DNA of 64,000 nucleotides from GCA-2688265 sp964527395 (GTDB taxonomy: Archaea > Nanobdellota > Nanobdellia > Woesearchaeales > GW2011-AR9), in assembly GCA_964527395.1 (NCBI GenBank), contig CAZGQD010000006.1, positions 10,123-74,122 of the forward strand. The letters run 5' to 3'. This document shows, in pieces, positions 15,682-24,477 of this stretch; the first letter of the stretch is position 1; each line of letters starts with the position of its first letter. Position numbers and translations under genes: made by a program. The notes under the pieces are model-generated. The model was not told where the DNA came from. It saw only the letters and a program-made list of their open reading frames with translations, and ran no database searches.

Positions 15682-16533
15682 ATGGAAATTTTGTTTGGGT
15701 TAATTGCAGCTTTGGGTTTTGGACTTAGTAATGCGATTTCTCAAGTACCATCAAAAAAGTTGGGAGCAAAAAAAACAGTTTTTTATAGGGCAATTTATCT
15801 AAGTTTGATTCTTTTTTTTGTTTTAGTTTCATTTATTGATTCAGTAGTTTTATCATGGAAATATGTTTTATTCACTTTAGGGATCTCGTTTATAGGTTAT
15901 TTTTCTTTGATTTCTTTTTTTAAAGCATTAAAAGTTGGAAAGGTAGGAATTGTTTCTCCTATAGCAAATTCTTCAGTTGTATTCACAATATTGTTCTCTT
16001 TGATTTTTTTTGGAGAAGTTTTGAGTTTATTTCAAATATTTTCAGTTTTGTTGATATTGTTAGGGATAATACTGGTTTCAATTAATTTAAAGGATTTTAG
16101 AAACTCGCATTTGTTTGATTTTTCTAGTGGAATACCTTATGCTCTTTTGACTACTTTTTTATGGGGTTTAGTGTTCTTTTTGTTCAAAATTCCAGTGGAC
16201 GTCTTAGGACCGATATTAACATCTTTTATTATTGAGTTTGGAGTACTTGTTTATAGTGGAATTCATTTGTTTTTTTCTAGTGAGGGTTTTTCTATCAAAG
16301 ATAAAAGTGTTTTGAAACATTTGTTTTTTGTAGCTTTATTTGGAGCAATAGGAACACTTTTTTTTAATTTAGGTATCAGTAGAGGTGCTGTTAGCATAGT
16401 GGCTGCACTCACTTTTGCAAATCCACTTATTGCAACTTTATATGGGAAGTTTGTTTATAAAGAAGAATTGTATTTACAACAGTATTTGGCAATAATTGTG
16501 ATAGTTTTAGGAGTTGTGATGATTTCTGTTTAG
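15682..16533 (+). CDS. EamA/DMT-family transporter
   Basis: The 283-residue protein has ten hydrophobic segments in two related halves: GLIAALGFGLSNAISQV at the start and PYALLTTFLWGLVFFLF at about residue 155. Each half ends with an EamA-type motif: GIVSPIANSSVVFTILFSLIFFGE and SIVAALTFANPLIATLYGKFVYKEEL. The ten-helix internal duplication is typical of drug/metabolite transporters. Substrate unknown. AT-rich flanks provide a TATA-like element near 15595. Confidence 0.85.
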   Translation: MEILFGLIAALGFGLSNAISQVPSKKLGAKKTVFYRAIYLSLILFFVLVSFIDSVVLSWKYVLFTLGISFIGYFSLISFFKALKVGKVGIVSPIANSSVVFTILFSLIFFGEVLSLFQIFSVLLILLGIILVSINLKDFRNSHLFDFSSGIPYALLTTFLWGLVFFLFKIPVDVLGPILTSFIIEFGVLVYSGIHLFFSSEGFSIKDKSVLKHLFFVALFGAIGTLFFNLGISRGAVSIVAALTFANPLIATLYGKFVYKEELYLQQYLAIIVIVLGVVMISV

Positions 16534-16576
16534 GTAATTGTGATTCAAGATTAAAATTGATTACTGGGTTAGATGT

Positions 16577-17383
16577 TTATTGGTTGTTCAGAATATTTTG
16601 GAAGTTTTCCCAGATCTGTTTTGCTGCCTTAGATTCTGTAGTTTCTTTAATTTCTGCAATCTTTTTGATTGATTCAGTAATATTTTTAGGTTCGTTTTTT
16701 TGGTCAGGGTAGGGGCTTAGCCAAGGGGCATCAGTTTCAGTAAGTAATTGAGTGATAGGAACAATTTGTGCTAGGTACTCGAATTGTTTTAGTTTTTTTA
16801 CTATTGCTGGAACAGTTAAGTAGTGTCCTAAATCTGCTGCTTTTTGAACTAGTTTTTTCTTTCCAGAGAAACAATGATGTATTACATTGATCTCTTTGTT
16901 TTTGATTTCTTCATCTAGGATTTGTAGAACGTCTTTTTCTGCTTTTCGTGAATGAATAATGATGGGTTTTTTGATTCTGATGGCGAATTGAATGATTTTT
17001 CTGAAGTTTTCTTGCTGTTTTAAGTGATCTTTAGGGTCTTTTGTCCAATAGTAGTCTAAACCAATTTCGCCAATTCCTATGATTTTGTCTTTGTTTTTTT
17101 CAATGAAGGCTAGTTCACTTTTTAAGTTGAATTTTTTACTGATTGAGAGGCCACTTTCGTCTGGTTTTATTCCAATTAAGTCAGTTGGGTAAAGGCCAAG
17201 TGTAACTTTGATGATTTCAGGGTATTTTTCTTGCAGTTTTAGAACTTCTCTATTAGTTGGAGGGTTGACACCAGATACAACAATTGCTCCTAATTTGGCG
17301 TTTTTTGCTCTTTGAATGACTTTGTCTAGTTTGTCATGGTAATATTCATGGGTCAAATGGCAATGCATATCTAAAAGTTTCAT
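16577..17383 (-). CDS. tatD: TatD-family metal-dependent nuclease
   Basis: The 268-residue protein carries the TatD metal ligands in order: D5-x-H7-x-H9 at the N-terminus, GIGEIGLDYYW (Glu ligand), IHSRKAEKDVL (His), VIHHCFSGK (His) and ETDAPWLSPYP (Asp). TatD enzymes are TIM-barrel DNases/exonucleases linked to DNA repair and RNA processing. Length and motif spacing are normal, so it should be active. It is divergent from the HD-domain gene. Confidence 0.92.
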   Translation of the reverse strand: MKLLDMHCHLTHEYYHDKLDKVIQRAKNAKLGAIVVSGVNPPTNREVLKLQEKYPEIIKVTLGLYPTDLIGIKPDESGLSISKKFNLKSELAFIEKNKDKIIGIGEIGLDYYWTKDPKDHLKQQENFRKIIQFAIRIKKPIIIHSRKAEKDVLQILDEEIKNKEINVIHHCFSGKKKLVQKAADLGHYLTVPAIVKKLKQFEYLAQIVPITQLLTETDAPWLSPYPDQKNEPKNITESIKKIAEIKETTESKAAKQIWENFQNILNNQ

Positions 17384-17590
17384 GTTTTTTTTGGTTGTTT
17401 AGTGCTTTAAGTAGTTTTCGTAGGTGCTGGAAGACGTAGAATCTTTTCAGATGTAAAATTGAAGTAATTTTGTATGTTTTTAGAGAAGGTTTAGTTTTGT
17501 TGTTTTAATATGAATAATATCTGCTTTTTATAGTAAGCTTTATAATCTTTGACTATTTAGGTTAATTCTACGTTGATGTAGGCAAGTGAA

Positions 17591-18793
17591 ATGATCAAAA
17601 AGGAATATACTTTTGTGGATTTACAAGTCCCTGAGCCAGTAAAGAAGGTTCTAGATGTTGGAGATTTATTTGATTCTAATGATGTGATGTATCCAGTAGC
17701 TGAGTTTTTTTATTCTAAGGTAAAAGTTTTGTATAAAAGGATAGGTAAACGTAAAAATGGAGAAAATTCTTTGTTACATCCACTTAATGTAGTTATGAAT
17801 CTGAAGAGAAGAGGAGGAGTAGCTGATCAAGTAACTTTGCTGGGTGGACTTTTACATGATTATATTGAAGAGCAAGTTGATATGTATGCTAAGGATGAAG
17901 GGATTGATCACAAAAGTGAAAAGGGTAAAAGGATACTTGATTCTTATGAGGTGGTATTTTCTAAGGAGTTCCAAGCTGATTTGCTTAATTTGAAAAAGAA
18001 GTATGGGATTTCTCGTGATTTTGTTTCTGAGTTAGTAGGAGTTTTATCTTTGTTGACACGCCACAAACGTCATTTTTATTACAAATCTTTATCGTTTATG
18101 TTTACAAGTATAGATTACTCTGACCGTGTAAGAGAAATGGCTATGCAGATAAAAATGGCTGATAGGATACATAATATTCAATCAATAGAATGTTTTTCAG
18201 AGCGAGGAAGACTTTATCAGTGTTTTAAGAACTTTTTTATCTTGAACAATGTTAAGCGTTTTTTATTAGATCATTATGACAAATCTGTATTTCATAGGAT
18301 TCGTGATGGAAAGAAACCTGTGGAGACAGAGAGGCTGTTTAACAAGTGTGCAAAAGCGACTTATTTAGCGTATTTGAAGATTTGTGTGATTGCAACAAAT
18401 AAAGGTATATGGCCAGTTAAAACTGCGCTGCAGCTTGCTTTTAAAAAGTACAAATTTGAATATTCTGGGATTTGGGAAGTAACTGATGTAGTTAATATTT
18501 TTAGACATCCAATGCATTTGTATTTTGGGATTGTACGTAAGTTTGATGCAAGACTGCATCAAGAAAGAGAAGCTTATGAAGAACGTATTTTGATTGAAAA
18601 AGCTTTTTGTGAGAGGTATTTTGCAGTTTTGAAGTATAAGGATGATCAGTTAAGAGCAATTTTAGATTATAAAGATGCTTATGCGTTAAAAGAGATTATT
18701 GCACATTTGCTTTATGATCATAATTATTATTTGAAGAATTTTATAGCTGAGGATTTGACCAGAAGTGGAAGAATCAGAAAGCGTAAGAGGTAA
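17591..18793 (+). CDS. HD-domain protein related to SpoT/Rsh hydrolases
   Basis: The 400-residue protein has the HD metal set H63 (SLLHPLNVV), H89-D90 (GGLLHDYIEE) and D191 (IKMADRIHNI), the arrangement of the (p)ppGpp hydrolase domain of RelA/SpoT homologues. No synthetase, TGS or ACT domain is seen; the C-terminal 200 residues are unrecognised and end in RIRKRKR. It may hydrolyse alarmones or another nucleotide, but only the HD fold is supported. The 207 bp upstream, shared with divergent tatD, are AT-rich promoter sequence. Confidence 0.78.
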   Translation: MIKKEYTFVDLQVPEPVKKVLDVGDLFDSNDVMYPVAEFFYSKVKVLYKRIGKRKNGENSLLHPLNVVMNLKRRGGVADQVTLLGGLLHDYIEEQVDMYAKDEGIDHKSEKGKRILDSYEVVFSKEFQADLLNLKKKYGISRDFVSELVGVLSLLTRHKRHFYYKSLSFMFTSIDYSDRVREMAMQIKMADRIHNIQSIECFSERGRLYQCFKNFFILNNVKRFLLDHYDKSVFHRIRDGKKPVETERLFNKCAKATYLAYLKICVIATNKGIWPVKTALQLAFKKYKFEYSGIWEVTDVVNIFRHPMHLYFGIVRKFDARLHQEREAYEERILIEKAFCERYFAVLKYKDDQLRAILDYKDAYALKEIIAHLLYDHNYYLKNFIAEDLTRSGRIRKRKR

Positions 18794-18798
18794 TTATA

Positions 18799-18967
18799 AT
18801 GAGTTTAGATTTAGAAAGAACAGTTAGTAATGAGATAGGATTATTACCTAATAGGAGATCCAGCAGAACCAGCACTACTTTTAATATCAGGGATTTATGA
18901 AAATACCAAATTGTTAGGGTATGCAAGCATTATTGGTTCTACACTTGCAAATTATTTGTCTGGTTGA
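18799..18967 (+). pseudogene. Frameshifted small membrane-protein gene
   Basis: ATG 18799 opens MSLDLERTVSNEIGLLP, but this frame soon degenerates and stops at 18900. The +1 frame, open from 18839, continues with IGDPAEPALLLISGIYENTK and then LLGYASIIGSTLANYLSG to TGA 18965-18967, a plausible hydrophobic protein. One base change between about 18838 and 18860 would join them into a 55-residue membrane protein. Either a real pseudogene or a sequencing indel. Confidence 0.45.
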
Positions 18968-19021
18968 TTATATTATTTACGCTAGTTTTATATAGATTTC
19001 ACTTCCTATTTTTTATTTGCA

Positions 19022-19396
19022 ATGGGAATATATGTAGCACACTCACGAAAGTTTGATTTTGAAGCTGAATTATATGGTGTGATACGTCATAGTTCACTTT
19101 TTGAAGACTATGATTTTGTGTTCCCACATGAAAAGTCTTCTGGATTGTTTGATTCTAATACTTATTTATCTAATTCATGTGAATTAGTTGTAGCTGAAGT
19201 GTCTTTTGCTTCTACAGGTCTTGGAATTGAGCTTGGATGGGCAGATAGCTTTGGAATTCCAATAGTATGTTTGTTTAAAAAGGGTGAAAAGATTTCTTCG
19301 TCTCTTAAGGCTCTTAAAAAAGTTAGGTTTGTAGAGTACTCAACAGTGCAAGAATTGATTTTGGGCGTTAAGGGAGCTATTGATCGGGTGTATTGA
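19022..19396 (+). CDS. Nucleoside 2-deoxyribosyltransferase-like protein
   Basis: The 124-residue protein starts GIYVAHSRKFDFE and contains CELVVAEVSFASTGLGIELGWADSFGIPIVCLFKKG. The (A/D)-E-V-S...G-x-G-x-E-L-G-W-A pattern, with the conserved Glu, matches the family that includes nucleoside 2-deoxyribosyltransferases and the DNPH1 5'-monophosphate glycosidases. It therefore probably cleaves or exchanges an N-glycosidic bond. TTTATATAG about 35 nt upstream is the likely TATA box. Confidence 0.7.
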   Translation: MGIYVAHSRKFDFEAELYGVIRHSSLFEDYDFVFPHEKSSGLFDSNTYLSNSCELVVAEVSFASTGLGIELGWADSFGIPIVCLFKKGEKISSSLKALKKVRFVEYSTVQELILGVKGAIDRVY

Positions 19397-19405
19397 GAAT
19401 TTGAG

Positions 19406-19984
19406 TTGAGTGATCTTGGATTAGATCATCTTCTTTTTTTTGAGAATGATTTTCTATTTTTTGGTTTGAATCTTTTGTTAAATTGCTTTTTGGGTTTTGG
19501 CTTAGCAGCAGCTCCTGTTGCTGTTGGTTTGTTTATTTTGTATTTTTTTGATAGTTTTATGTTTGCTAAGAATGCTATTCTGTTAGTTTTTGGTTTGTTA
19601 GTAATGCTTAGTGGTTTGGTTTTGGGATATGTATCTATGAAACATTTGGGTAAAAATAGAGATGATTCATGAAAATTAGAAATTTTCAGATGCATATTTT
19701 AAAAAAATCTGCATTTTTGGATTTCTAAGAATCAAAAGAAGCAAAGGAGTCTGGTGATGACTGGACTTTATGCTAAAATTAGGCATCCAATCTATACAAG
19801 TATGATTTTGTATTATTTAGGCTTGATATTGGTGTTTTTTAACTTGCTGACAGCTGCGTTGTATTTGCTTTTGTTAGGAATTTTAGTGTATACAGCAATA
19901 TCAGAAGAGAATTTTTTGAAAGGTAAGTTTAAGGATTGTGAAGAGTATATGAAAAGGACTGGAAGGTTTTTTCCTAGGTTTTGA
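19406..19984 (+). pseudogene. Interrupted isoprenylcysteine-type methyltransferase
   Basis: Two open segments lie in the same frame. 19406-19672 (TTG start, 88 residues) has two to three membrane spans. 19754-19984 carries TGLYAKIRHPIYTSMILYYLG...EENFLKGKF...YMKRTGRFFPRF, the SAM-binding C-terminus of the ICMT/PEMT membrane methyltransferase family (RHP, EE, Y motifs). Between them are in-frame TGA (19670) and TAA (19700) codons inside a hairpin-rich patch (TGAAAATT-AGA-AATTTTCA, then ATGCA/TGCAT). The gene looks split by a small insertion. The second half may still be expressed from ATG 19754, without its N-terminal spans. Confidence 0.6.
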
Positions 19985-20023
19985 TGTTAAGGTTTTTAAA
20001 TAGTGTTTTAAAATTGTTGTTTT

Positions 20024-20713
20024 GTGGTAGAATCTAATCAAAATGTTGCAAGATTTGAAGTCTCTGGAATTACTGTACCTCTTCCAGAAAGATGGTATTT
20101 TCATGATGAAGGAGCTAGTTCTTTAGATTGTTTGTTTCCATTGAGTGAAGGTCCTAGATCTATTACTGGTAGAGCTTTTGAAATTGTTGTTGGACATTTG
20201 ACTCGTTATTTGACTAATGTTGAAGGGATGGAGATTGGAAAAGCAAGAAATGAAGCAAGAAAGCATGCTCTTTATGAAAATGGATTTCATACATTATTGG
20301 TTAATGTAGCTTCAGGTCTAAGTTATATTAGTGGTGCTAGTTTGCTTCATGGGCCTAACAATTATGGAAATGGGGATGAAACTCATATTCATATATTATA
20401 TCTTGATGTAGGAAGAGAAGATTTTAATTTGAGGATAAGGGCTCATGAAGAGCAACACGTAATTAGTTACATTCCTGGAGGACTTCAAATTTTAGAAAGA
20501 AAAATAGAAGAAGAATGTGGAGAAAAAGTTTATTTTGATAAAATTACAGATAGAGAAGTAGCAGCTGATCTTAATGCAGTTCATGCACTTACAGTGAGAG
20601 GTTTTGATTTAAAAGAAATTATTAAATCTGATTCTGGATTAGATCCAAATTTAGGAAGAAAGTTTAGAAGAGCTATGCATATTTATGAGACTGGTGATTA
20701 TGGCAATTTATGA
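20024..20713 (+). CDS. Putative zinc metallopeptidase (HExxH)
   Basis: The 229-residue protein has a GTG start and HEEQH at residues 141-145 within RIRAHEEQHVISYIPGG, a match to the HExxH zinc-binding helix. REVAADLNAVHAL about 45 residues later could supply the third ligand. There is no signal peptide or membrane span, so it would act in the cytoplasm. No named peptidase family is recognised. The assignment rests on a short motif in a helical context; moderate confidence. Confidence 0.55.
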   Translation: MVESNQNVARFEVSGITVPLPERWYFHDEGASSLDCLFPLSEGPRSITGRAFEIVVGHLTRYLTNVEGMEIGKARNEARKHALYENGFHTLLVNVASGLSYISGASLLHGPNNYGNGDETHIHILYLDVGREDFNLRIRAHEEQHVISYIPGGLQILERKIEEECGEKVYFDKITDREVAADLNAVHALTVRGFDLKEIIKSDSGLDPNLGRKFRRAMHIYETGDYGNL

Positions 20714-20739
20714 TTTTTATGAGGAAAAATTGCTTTTGT

Positions 20740-20883
20740 TATAACAAGGTTATAGGATTTTGGATCAAATATGTTTTCTGGAGGTGGATTATAAGATATT
20801 TTGTAAGATTCTTTAGTTGTTTTAGATTCTTTTGCTGTTTAGGTTTTTTAATAATGATAGAAACTTGGATATAACGATGTTAT
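20740..20883. promoter_or_regulatory. Two TATAAC-N3-GTTATA dyads upstream of mazG-like gene
   Basis: TATAAC-AAG-GTTATA (20740-20754) and ATAAC-GAT-GTTAT (20871-20883) share the half-site ATAAC with a 3-bp centre. The second lies about 90 bp before the mazG-like gene. The pair could be operator sites for a small dimeric regulator; evidence is symmetry only. The rest of 20714-20972 is AT-rich with one GC-richer hairpin-like patch around 20890-20925 and no gene. Confidence 0.35.
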
Positions 20884-20972
20884 GCTTTCTTCGTAGAAGG
20901 TCGGAGCGAAGCAGAGAAGTCAAACTAAAGTGTAGATAAATTTATAACTTCTGTTATTTTTCAATTTTTAAG

Positions 20973-21290
20973 ATGGAATTTGATGAACTAGTTGAATTTG
21001 TAAGTGAAGAACATGCGAGACTAATGAAGTATTATGGCTTTGAAGATAAAGAGGACATTACTTACCCCATGATGCTTAAAGTTATGGAAGAATTAGGGGA
21101 ACTTTCTGAAGCTATCTTACATAAACGATCTCTTCAAAGAAATGAGAAACTAAATTCTAAAAAAGTAGAATTAGAAGGCGAGTTTGTTGATGTTATCCTT
21201 ACAACATTACTTCTAGCAGAATGTTTTGATGTTGATATAAGAAATGAATTAAAGAAAAAAATTGAAAAAATTAAGAAGAGAAATTATTAA
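20973..21290 (+). CDS. MazG-like nucleotide pyrophosphohydrolase
   Basis: The 105-residue, all-helical protein contains MLKVMEELGELSEAIL and, 30 residues later, ELEGEFVDVILTTLLLAE. The paired E-x-x-E and E-x-x-D motifs are the Mg2+ site of the MazG/all-alpha NTP pyrophosphohydrolase fold. Such enzymes convert NTPs to NMPs plus pyrophosphate and clear aberrant nucleotides. Single-domain size fits the minimal MazG-like group. It is monocistronic; poly-T follows the end only weakly. Confidence 0.75.
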   Translation: MEFDELVEFVSEEHARLMKYYGFEDKEDITYPMMLKVMEELGELSEAILHKRSLQRNEKLNSKKVELEGEFVDVILTTLLLAECFDVDIRNELKKKIEKIKKRNY

Positions 21291-21530
21291 TTCTTTAGTT
21301 TGATTAAACTTAACTTCAATTATATGCAATTGGCAATATTTTGGAGTTACGTGTAGTCTATTCTTAAAATTCTTGGTCTTGTAAATGGAAAAATACCTTT
21401 TACTTACGCTAGATTTTTAAATACACCCCAATTCTAAACAACTATGAGTTCAGTAAGAAAGCGTGGATCTTAAAGTTTCTTGTTTCTATAGTGTGAGCGG
21501 TTTTTTAGTTTGATTTTTTTAAATTGATTT

Positions 21531-21740
21531 TACAGGCAAATTTGGTCTTTAAAACGTTAAAGAAGGTCAATTTTGCCGTTAAATGCGAAAATACAGTCAA
21601 TTTGGGCTTATTTTGGCAAAAGGAGCTCATTTTGACCTTTAAATCATAAAAGAAGGCTATTTTAACCGATTTAGGCGAAAAGAAGGTTAAAATGGCCGTT
21701 TCAAGGGGAACGGAGGCTATTTTTAGGTGTTTAAAAATAA
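21531..21740. repeat. Seven degenerate 30-bp tandem units
   Basis: Units begin at exactly 21531, 21561, 21591, 21621, 21651, 21681 and 21711 with a consensus near aGaaGgtcaa ttTtgccgtt. Units are only about 50-70% alike, yet no unit has gained or lost a base. A/T tracts recur at about 10-bp intervals. One frame is open except for a single TAA, so a dead coding repeat is possible. The array ends about 25 bp before the deoxyhypusine synthase start. The preceding 21291-21530 has a TATA-like box near 21412 and no convincing gene. Confidence 0.75.
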
Positions 21741-21766
21741 TAATTAAGATAAAATAAGTAGAGTGA

Positions 21767-22807
21767 ATGAATATGGAAGAGAAAGAATTTGCAAAAAAGA
21801 TTGAAGAAAACAGAATTGAACAGTATTATGATATGGAAGATTGTACTGCGTTTGAAGGAAATCCAGCTATAGAAGGATATGATTTTGAAAAGGGATTTGA
21901 TTTAGGAAAGTTTCTAGGAGCATATGGAACTACAGGGTTTCAAGCTAGTAATTTAGCAAGAGCTATTGAAATATGTAAAGTAATGAGAAGAGAAGGAGTT
22001 TGTATATTTTTGTCGTTTACATCAAATATGATCAGTTCTGGGATTCGTGAAGTAATTTGCTATTTAGTGAAGAACAAAATGGTAGATGTACTTGTAACAT
22101 CAGCAGGAGCTATTGAAGAAGATGTGATTAAGTGTTTCAAACCATTTAGATTAGGGACTTTTAATGCACCAGGAGCATTTTTGTTTGAGAAAGGTGTGAA
22201 TAGAACAGGGAATTTGTTTGTACCAAATGATAGGTATACTTATTTTGATAAGTTCATGAGACCATTTTTGGAAGAATGTTATAAAGAACAAAAAGAGAAA
22301 GGGACAATTTGGACACCGAACACAATGATTTGTAAGTTAGGTGAGGATCTTGAAGCAATTGAAGGTCATGAAAGTTCAGTACTTTATCATGCTGCCAAAA
22401 ATAAGATTCCAATTTATTGTCCAGGACTTATTGATGGAGCATTTGGGGATATGATTGTTTATTTCAAACAGCAAAAACAAGATTTTATTCTTGATGTAGC
22501 TGGAGAAGTTTATAGTATTGTAAGATTTGTATTAAATTGCCAAGAAGGTACAGGTTTTATTTGTCTTGGTGGAGGAATTTCTAAGCATTTTGCACTTAAC
22601 GCAAACATCTTTCGTGAAGGTTTTGATTATGCTGTGTATATCAATACTGGAATGGAATTTGATGGAAGTGATAGTGGAGCAAATCCAGATGAAGCTGTAA
22701 CTTGGGGAAAGATAAAAGTTAATGGTTTGTCTGTGAAAGTTACATGTGATGCTACGATTGCTTTTCCACTGCTTGTAGCTGGGGCTTTTATTGAAGATAA
22801 GGTATAA
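21767..22807 (+). CDS. dys: Deoxyhypusine synthase
   Basis: The 346-residue protein aligns with DHS throughout: AYGTTGFQASNLARAI, FLSFTSNMISSGIREVI, VTSAGAIEEDVIKC (NAD-binding), FICLGGGISKHF, and near the C-terminus GSDSGANPDEAVTWGKI with K315 as the active-site lysine. DHS moves the butylamine group of spermidine to a lysine of aIF5A, the first step of hypusine synthesis. Two ATGs (21767, 21773) are possible starts. aIF5A is not in the window. Confidence 0.95.
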   Translation: MNMEEKEFAKKIEENRIEQYYDMEDCTAFEGNPAIEGYDFEKGFDLGKFLGAYGTTGFQASNLARAIEICKVMRREGVCIFLSFTSNMISSGIREVICYLVKNKMVDVLVTSAGAIEEDVIKCFKPFRLGTFNAPGAFLFEKGVNRTGNLFVPNDRYTYFDKFMRPFLEECYKEQKEKGTIWTPNTMICKLGEDLEAIEGHESSVLYHAAKNKIPIYCPGLIDGAFGDMIVYFKQQKQDFILDVAGEVYSIVRFVLNCQEGTGFICLGGGISKHFALNANIFREGFDYAVYINTGMEFDGSDSGANPDEAVTWGKIKVNGLSVKVTCDATIAFPLLVAGAFIEDKV

Positions 22808-22872
22808 ATGGTTTAGCATAGGTATAATTTAAGGCATAAGGTTTATATTGTTTTTATACTTATTATTTTATT

Positions 22873-23040
22873 ATGGTTAGATATATTGAAAGAAAGGTTA
22901 AAATAAAGTCTAAATTTAAGTTTGATGGGCTTTTTCCAAGGTTTGTTAGAGGTCGGACAGTTAAGATAAAGTTTCCAATAAAAGAAGAAGGTGATAAAAA
23001 AATTAGTGGTTTAGTAGGAAGAAGTTATGGATATCGCTGA
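22873..23040 (+). CDS. Small basic protein (55 aa), unknown
   Basis: ATG 22873 to TGA 23040 encodes a very basic peptide (MVRYIERKVKIKSKFKFDG, FPRFVRGRTVKIKFPIKEEG) with alternating charged and hydrophobic residues suggestive of beta strands. Its last 14 bp overlap the start of the next gene, an arrangement that favours two real, coupled genes. No family is recognised. Confidence 0.55.
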   Translation: MVRYIERKVKIKSKFKFDGLFPRFVRGRTVKIKFPIKEEGDKKISGLVGRSYGYR

Positions 23041-23284
23041 TTTTATTCAATTATTGATTGCGGTGATAATGGGTTTTACTGCAATTTTATATTTTGAGAA
23101 AAATGTAGATAGAATTAATTTTCTTTGTTACTTTAGACCGATAATTGGAGAGGTTTATAACATTTTCATGGATTCAATTTTGTTTAATGGATTTGAAGAA
23201 AGGATTGAAAATTATCCTAATTTATCAAAGTTGTTTAACTCTTTAGGTAGAAGTGTAAAGTACAAGTATGGAAGCAATAAGTGA
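23027..23284 (+). CDS. Small membrane-associated protein (85 aa), unknown
   Basis: The protein has one N-terminal hydrophobic helix (FIQLLIAVIMGFTAILYF, residues 6-23) and a soluble tail with aromatic residues (NFLCYFRPIIGEVYNIFMD). It overlaps the upstream 55-residue gene by 14 bp, so the two are probably translated together. Function unknown. The 218 bp downstream contain a TATA-like box (23297-23307) and no gene I can defend. Confidence 0.6.
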   Translation: MDIADFIQLLIAVIMGFTAILYFEKNVDRINFLCYFRPIIGEVYNIFMDSILFNGFEERIENYPNLSKLFNSLGRSVKYKYGSNK

Positions 23285-23502
23285 TTTTTGTCAAAAGATT
23301 TATATTCTATTCTTTTTGTTAAATTTTTCTTATGGAAAATCAATCAAGAGAAAATAGTTGTTTTATCCAGTTTAATTCTAGTGAGTTTTGTTGTTGTTGT
23401 TAATTCTATTTAATCAATTTACTTTTGTTTCTTAGCTTTTGGTATGATTGCTAAGATTCTTCTCTTTTTTATTTCTTTAATATTGCTTTGTGAGGTGTTC
23501 AT

Positions 23503-24477
23503 ATGAATAAAAAAATAGTGATATTGTCAGATAATGAATTATGGTCTAAAGATTTTGCTTTAGCTTTTGAAGAGATAGGAAGAAGAGATTTGCTGGAAAT
23601 AGTTGAATTTGATGGAGAAAATATGCCAAAAGTGCCTGAGTTGGAAGAAGTTGCTTTGGTTTATGCAAGAGCAAGTCCATCAGCTTTAGCTAGAGGAAAA
23701 CCGTTAGCTAATGAGTATATGTTGGAATCTGTTAAAGGGTTTGAATCAAAAGGAGTGAGAGTTGTTAATGGTTCTAAAGCAATTGAAATAGAATTAGATA
23801 AGGCAAAACAGTTTGAGATGTTAAAAAAAGCAGGGATTTTAATTCCAAGAACAGTTTTTGTTTCTAATTGTAGGAGCATTGATCAGATTTTGGGTATTGT
23901 AAGATCTTTTGATGATTCTTTTTTTATCAAACCAAATATAGGAGGTTCTGGGGCAGGGATTGAATATTTTGGATCGTTTGAGGATCTTGAACAAAAATTA
24001 GAGCAAGGTTCTTTAGAAGGGTCTTTTTTAGGTAAGGATTTGATTGTGCAAGAGAAAATAGTTTCTGAGGATGAATTGAATCCTAGCATATATCGGTTTG
24101 AATATGTAGGAGGAGACTTGTATTATGTTGTGAAAGTTAATGTAAGGGAAGGAGTGTATAACAATTGTGCAGCTGATGCATGTCAGGAGGGGTTATGTGG
24201 AATAGATCAAGTAGTAGAAGAAAAGTTTACTATTGTAGATATTGAAGATTTTCCTTATGATGAGAACATTAAGAGCTTTTTGAAAGAAGTTGGTTCGGAA
24301 ATAGCCGGGATTGAGTTTGTGAAGAGTAATGATGGATGGTATTGTATAGATCCAAATGTAGCTAATACTAATTATGGTAGAAAACAAGAAGTGAGATATA
24401 ATGAATTGAATGGCACTGAGCTTAGTGGGCATAGAAGAGTTGCTGAGTATCTTTGTTCACTTTTAGTTGATTCTTAG
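23503..24477 (+). CDS. ATP-grasp ligase (RimK-like)
   Basis: The 324-residue protein has a preATP-grasp region with VALVYARASPSALARG, then a central ATP-grasp domain: DKAKQFEMLKKAGILIPRT, FFIKPNIGGSGAG (Lys and glycine-rich loop, about 143-155), LIVQEKI, and the metal region GIEFVKSNDGWYCIDPNVANTNYG. This layout is close to RimK/glutathione-synthetase-like enzymes that join an amino acid to a carboxylate. The substrate is unknown. GAGGTG precedes the ATG. The 3' end overlaps the convergent kinase-like gene by 4 bp. Confidence 0.75.
   Translation: MNKKIVILSDNELWSKDFALAFEEIGRRDLLEIVEFDGENMPKVPELEEVALVYARASPSALARGKPLANEYMLESVKGFESKGVRVVNGSKAIEIELDKAKQFEMLKKAGILIPRTVFVSNCRSIDQILGIVRSFDDSFFIKPNIGGSGAGIEYFGSFEDLEQKLEQGSLEGSFLGKDLIVQEKIVSEDELNPSIYRFEYVGGDLYYVVKVNVREGVYNNCAADACQEGLCGIDQVVEEKFTIVDIEDFPYDENIKSFLKEVGSEIAGIEFVKSNDGWYCIDPNVANTNYGRKQEVRYNELNGTELSGHRRVAEYLCSLLVDS

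Noticed and set aside
21531..21740. 30-bp periodic units considered as CRISPR repeats
   Set aside because: The period equals the repeat, so there are no spacers, and units are too diverged.
21533..21757. Reading the 30-bp array as a protein repeat
   Set aside because: The best frame contains an in-frame TAA and no start or ribosome-binding site; the composition is not convincing.
23332..23403. Leaderless 23-aa frame ending in four Cys
   Set aside because: Too short and compositionally driven by a GTT repeat; an overlapping hydrophobic frame lacks a start codon.
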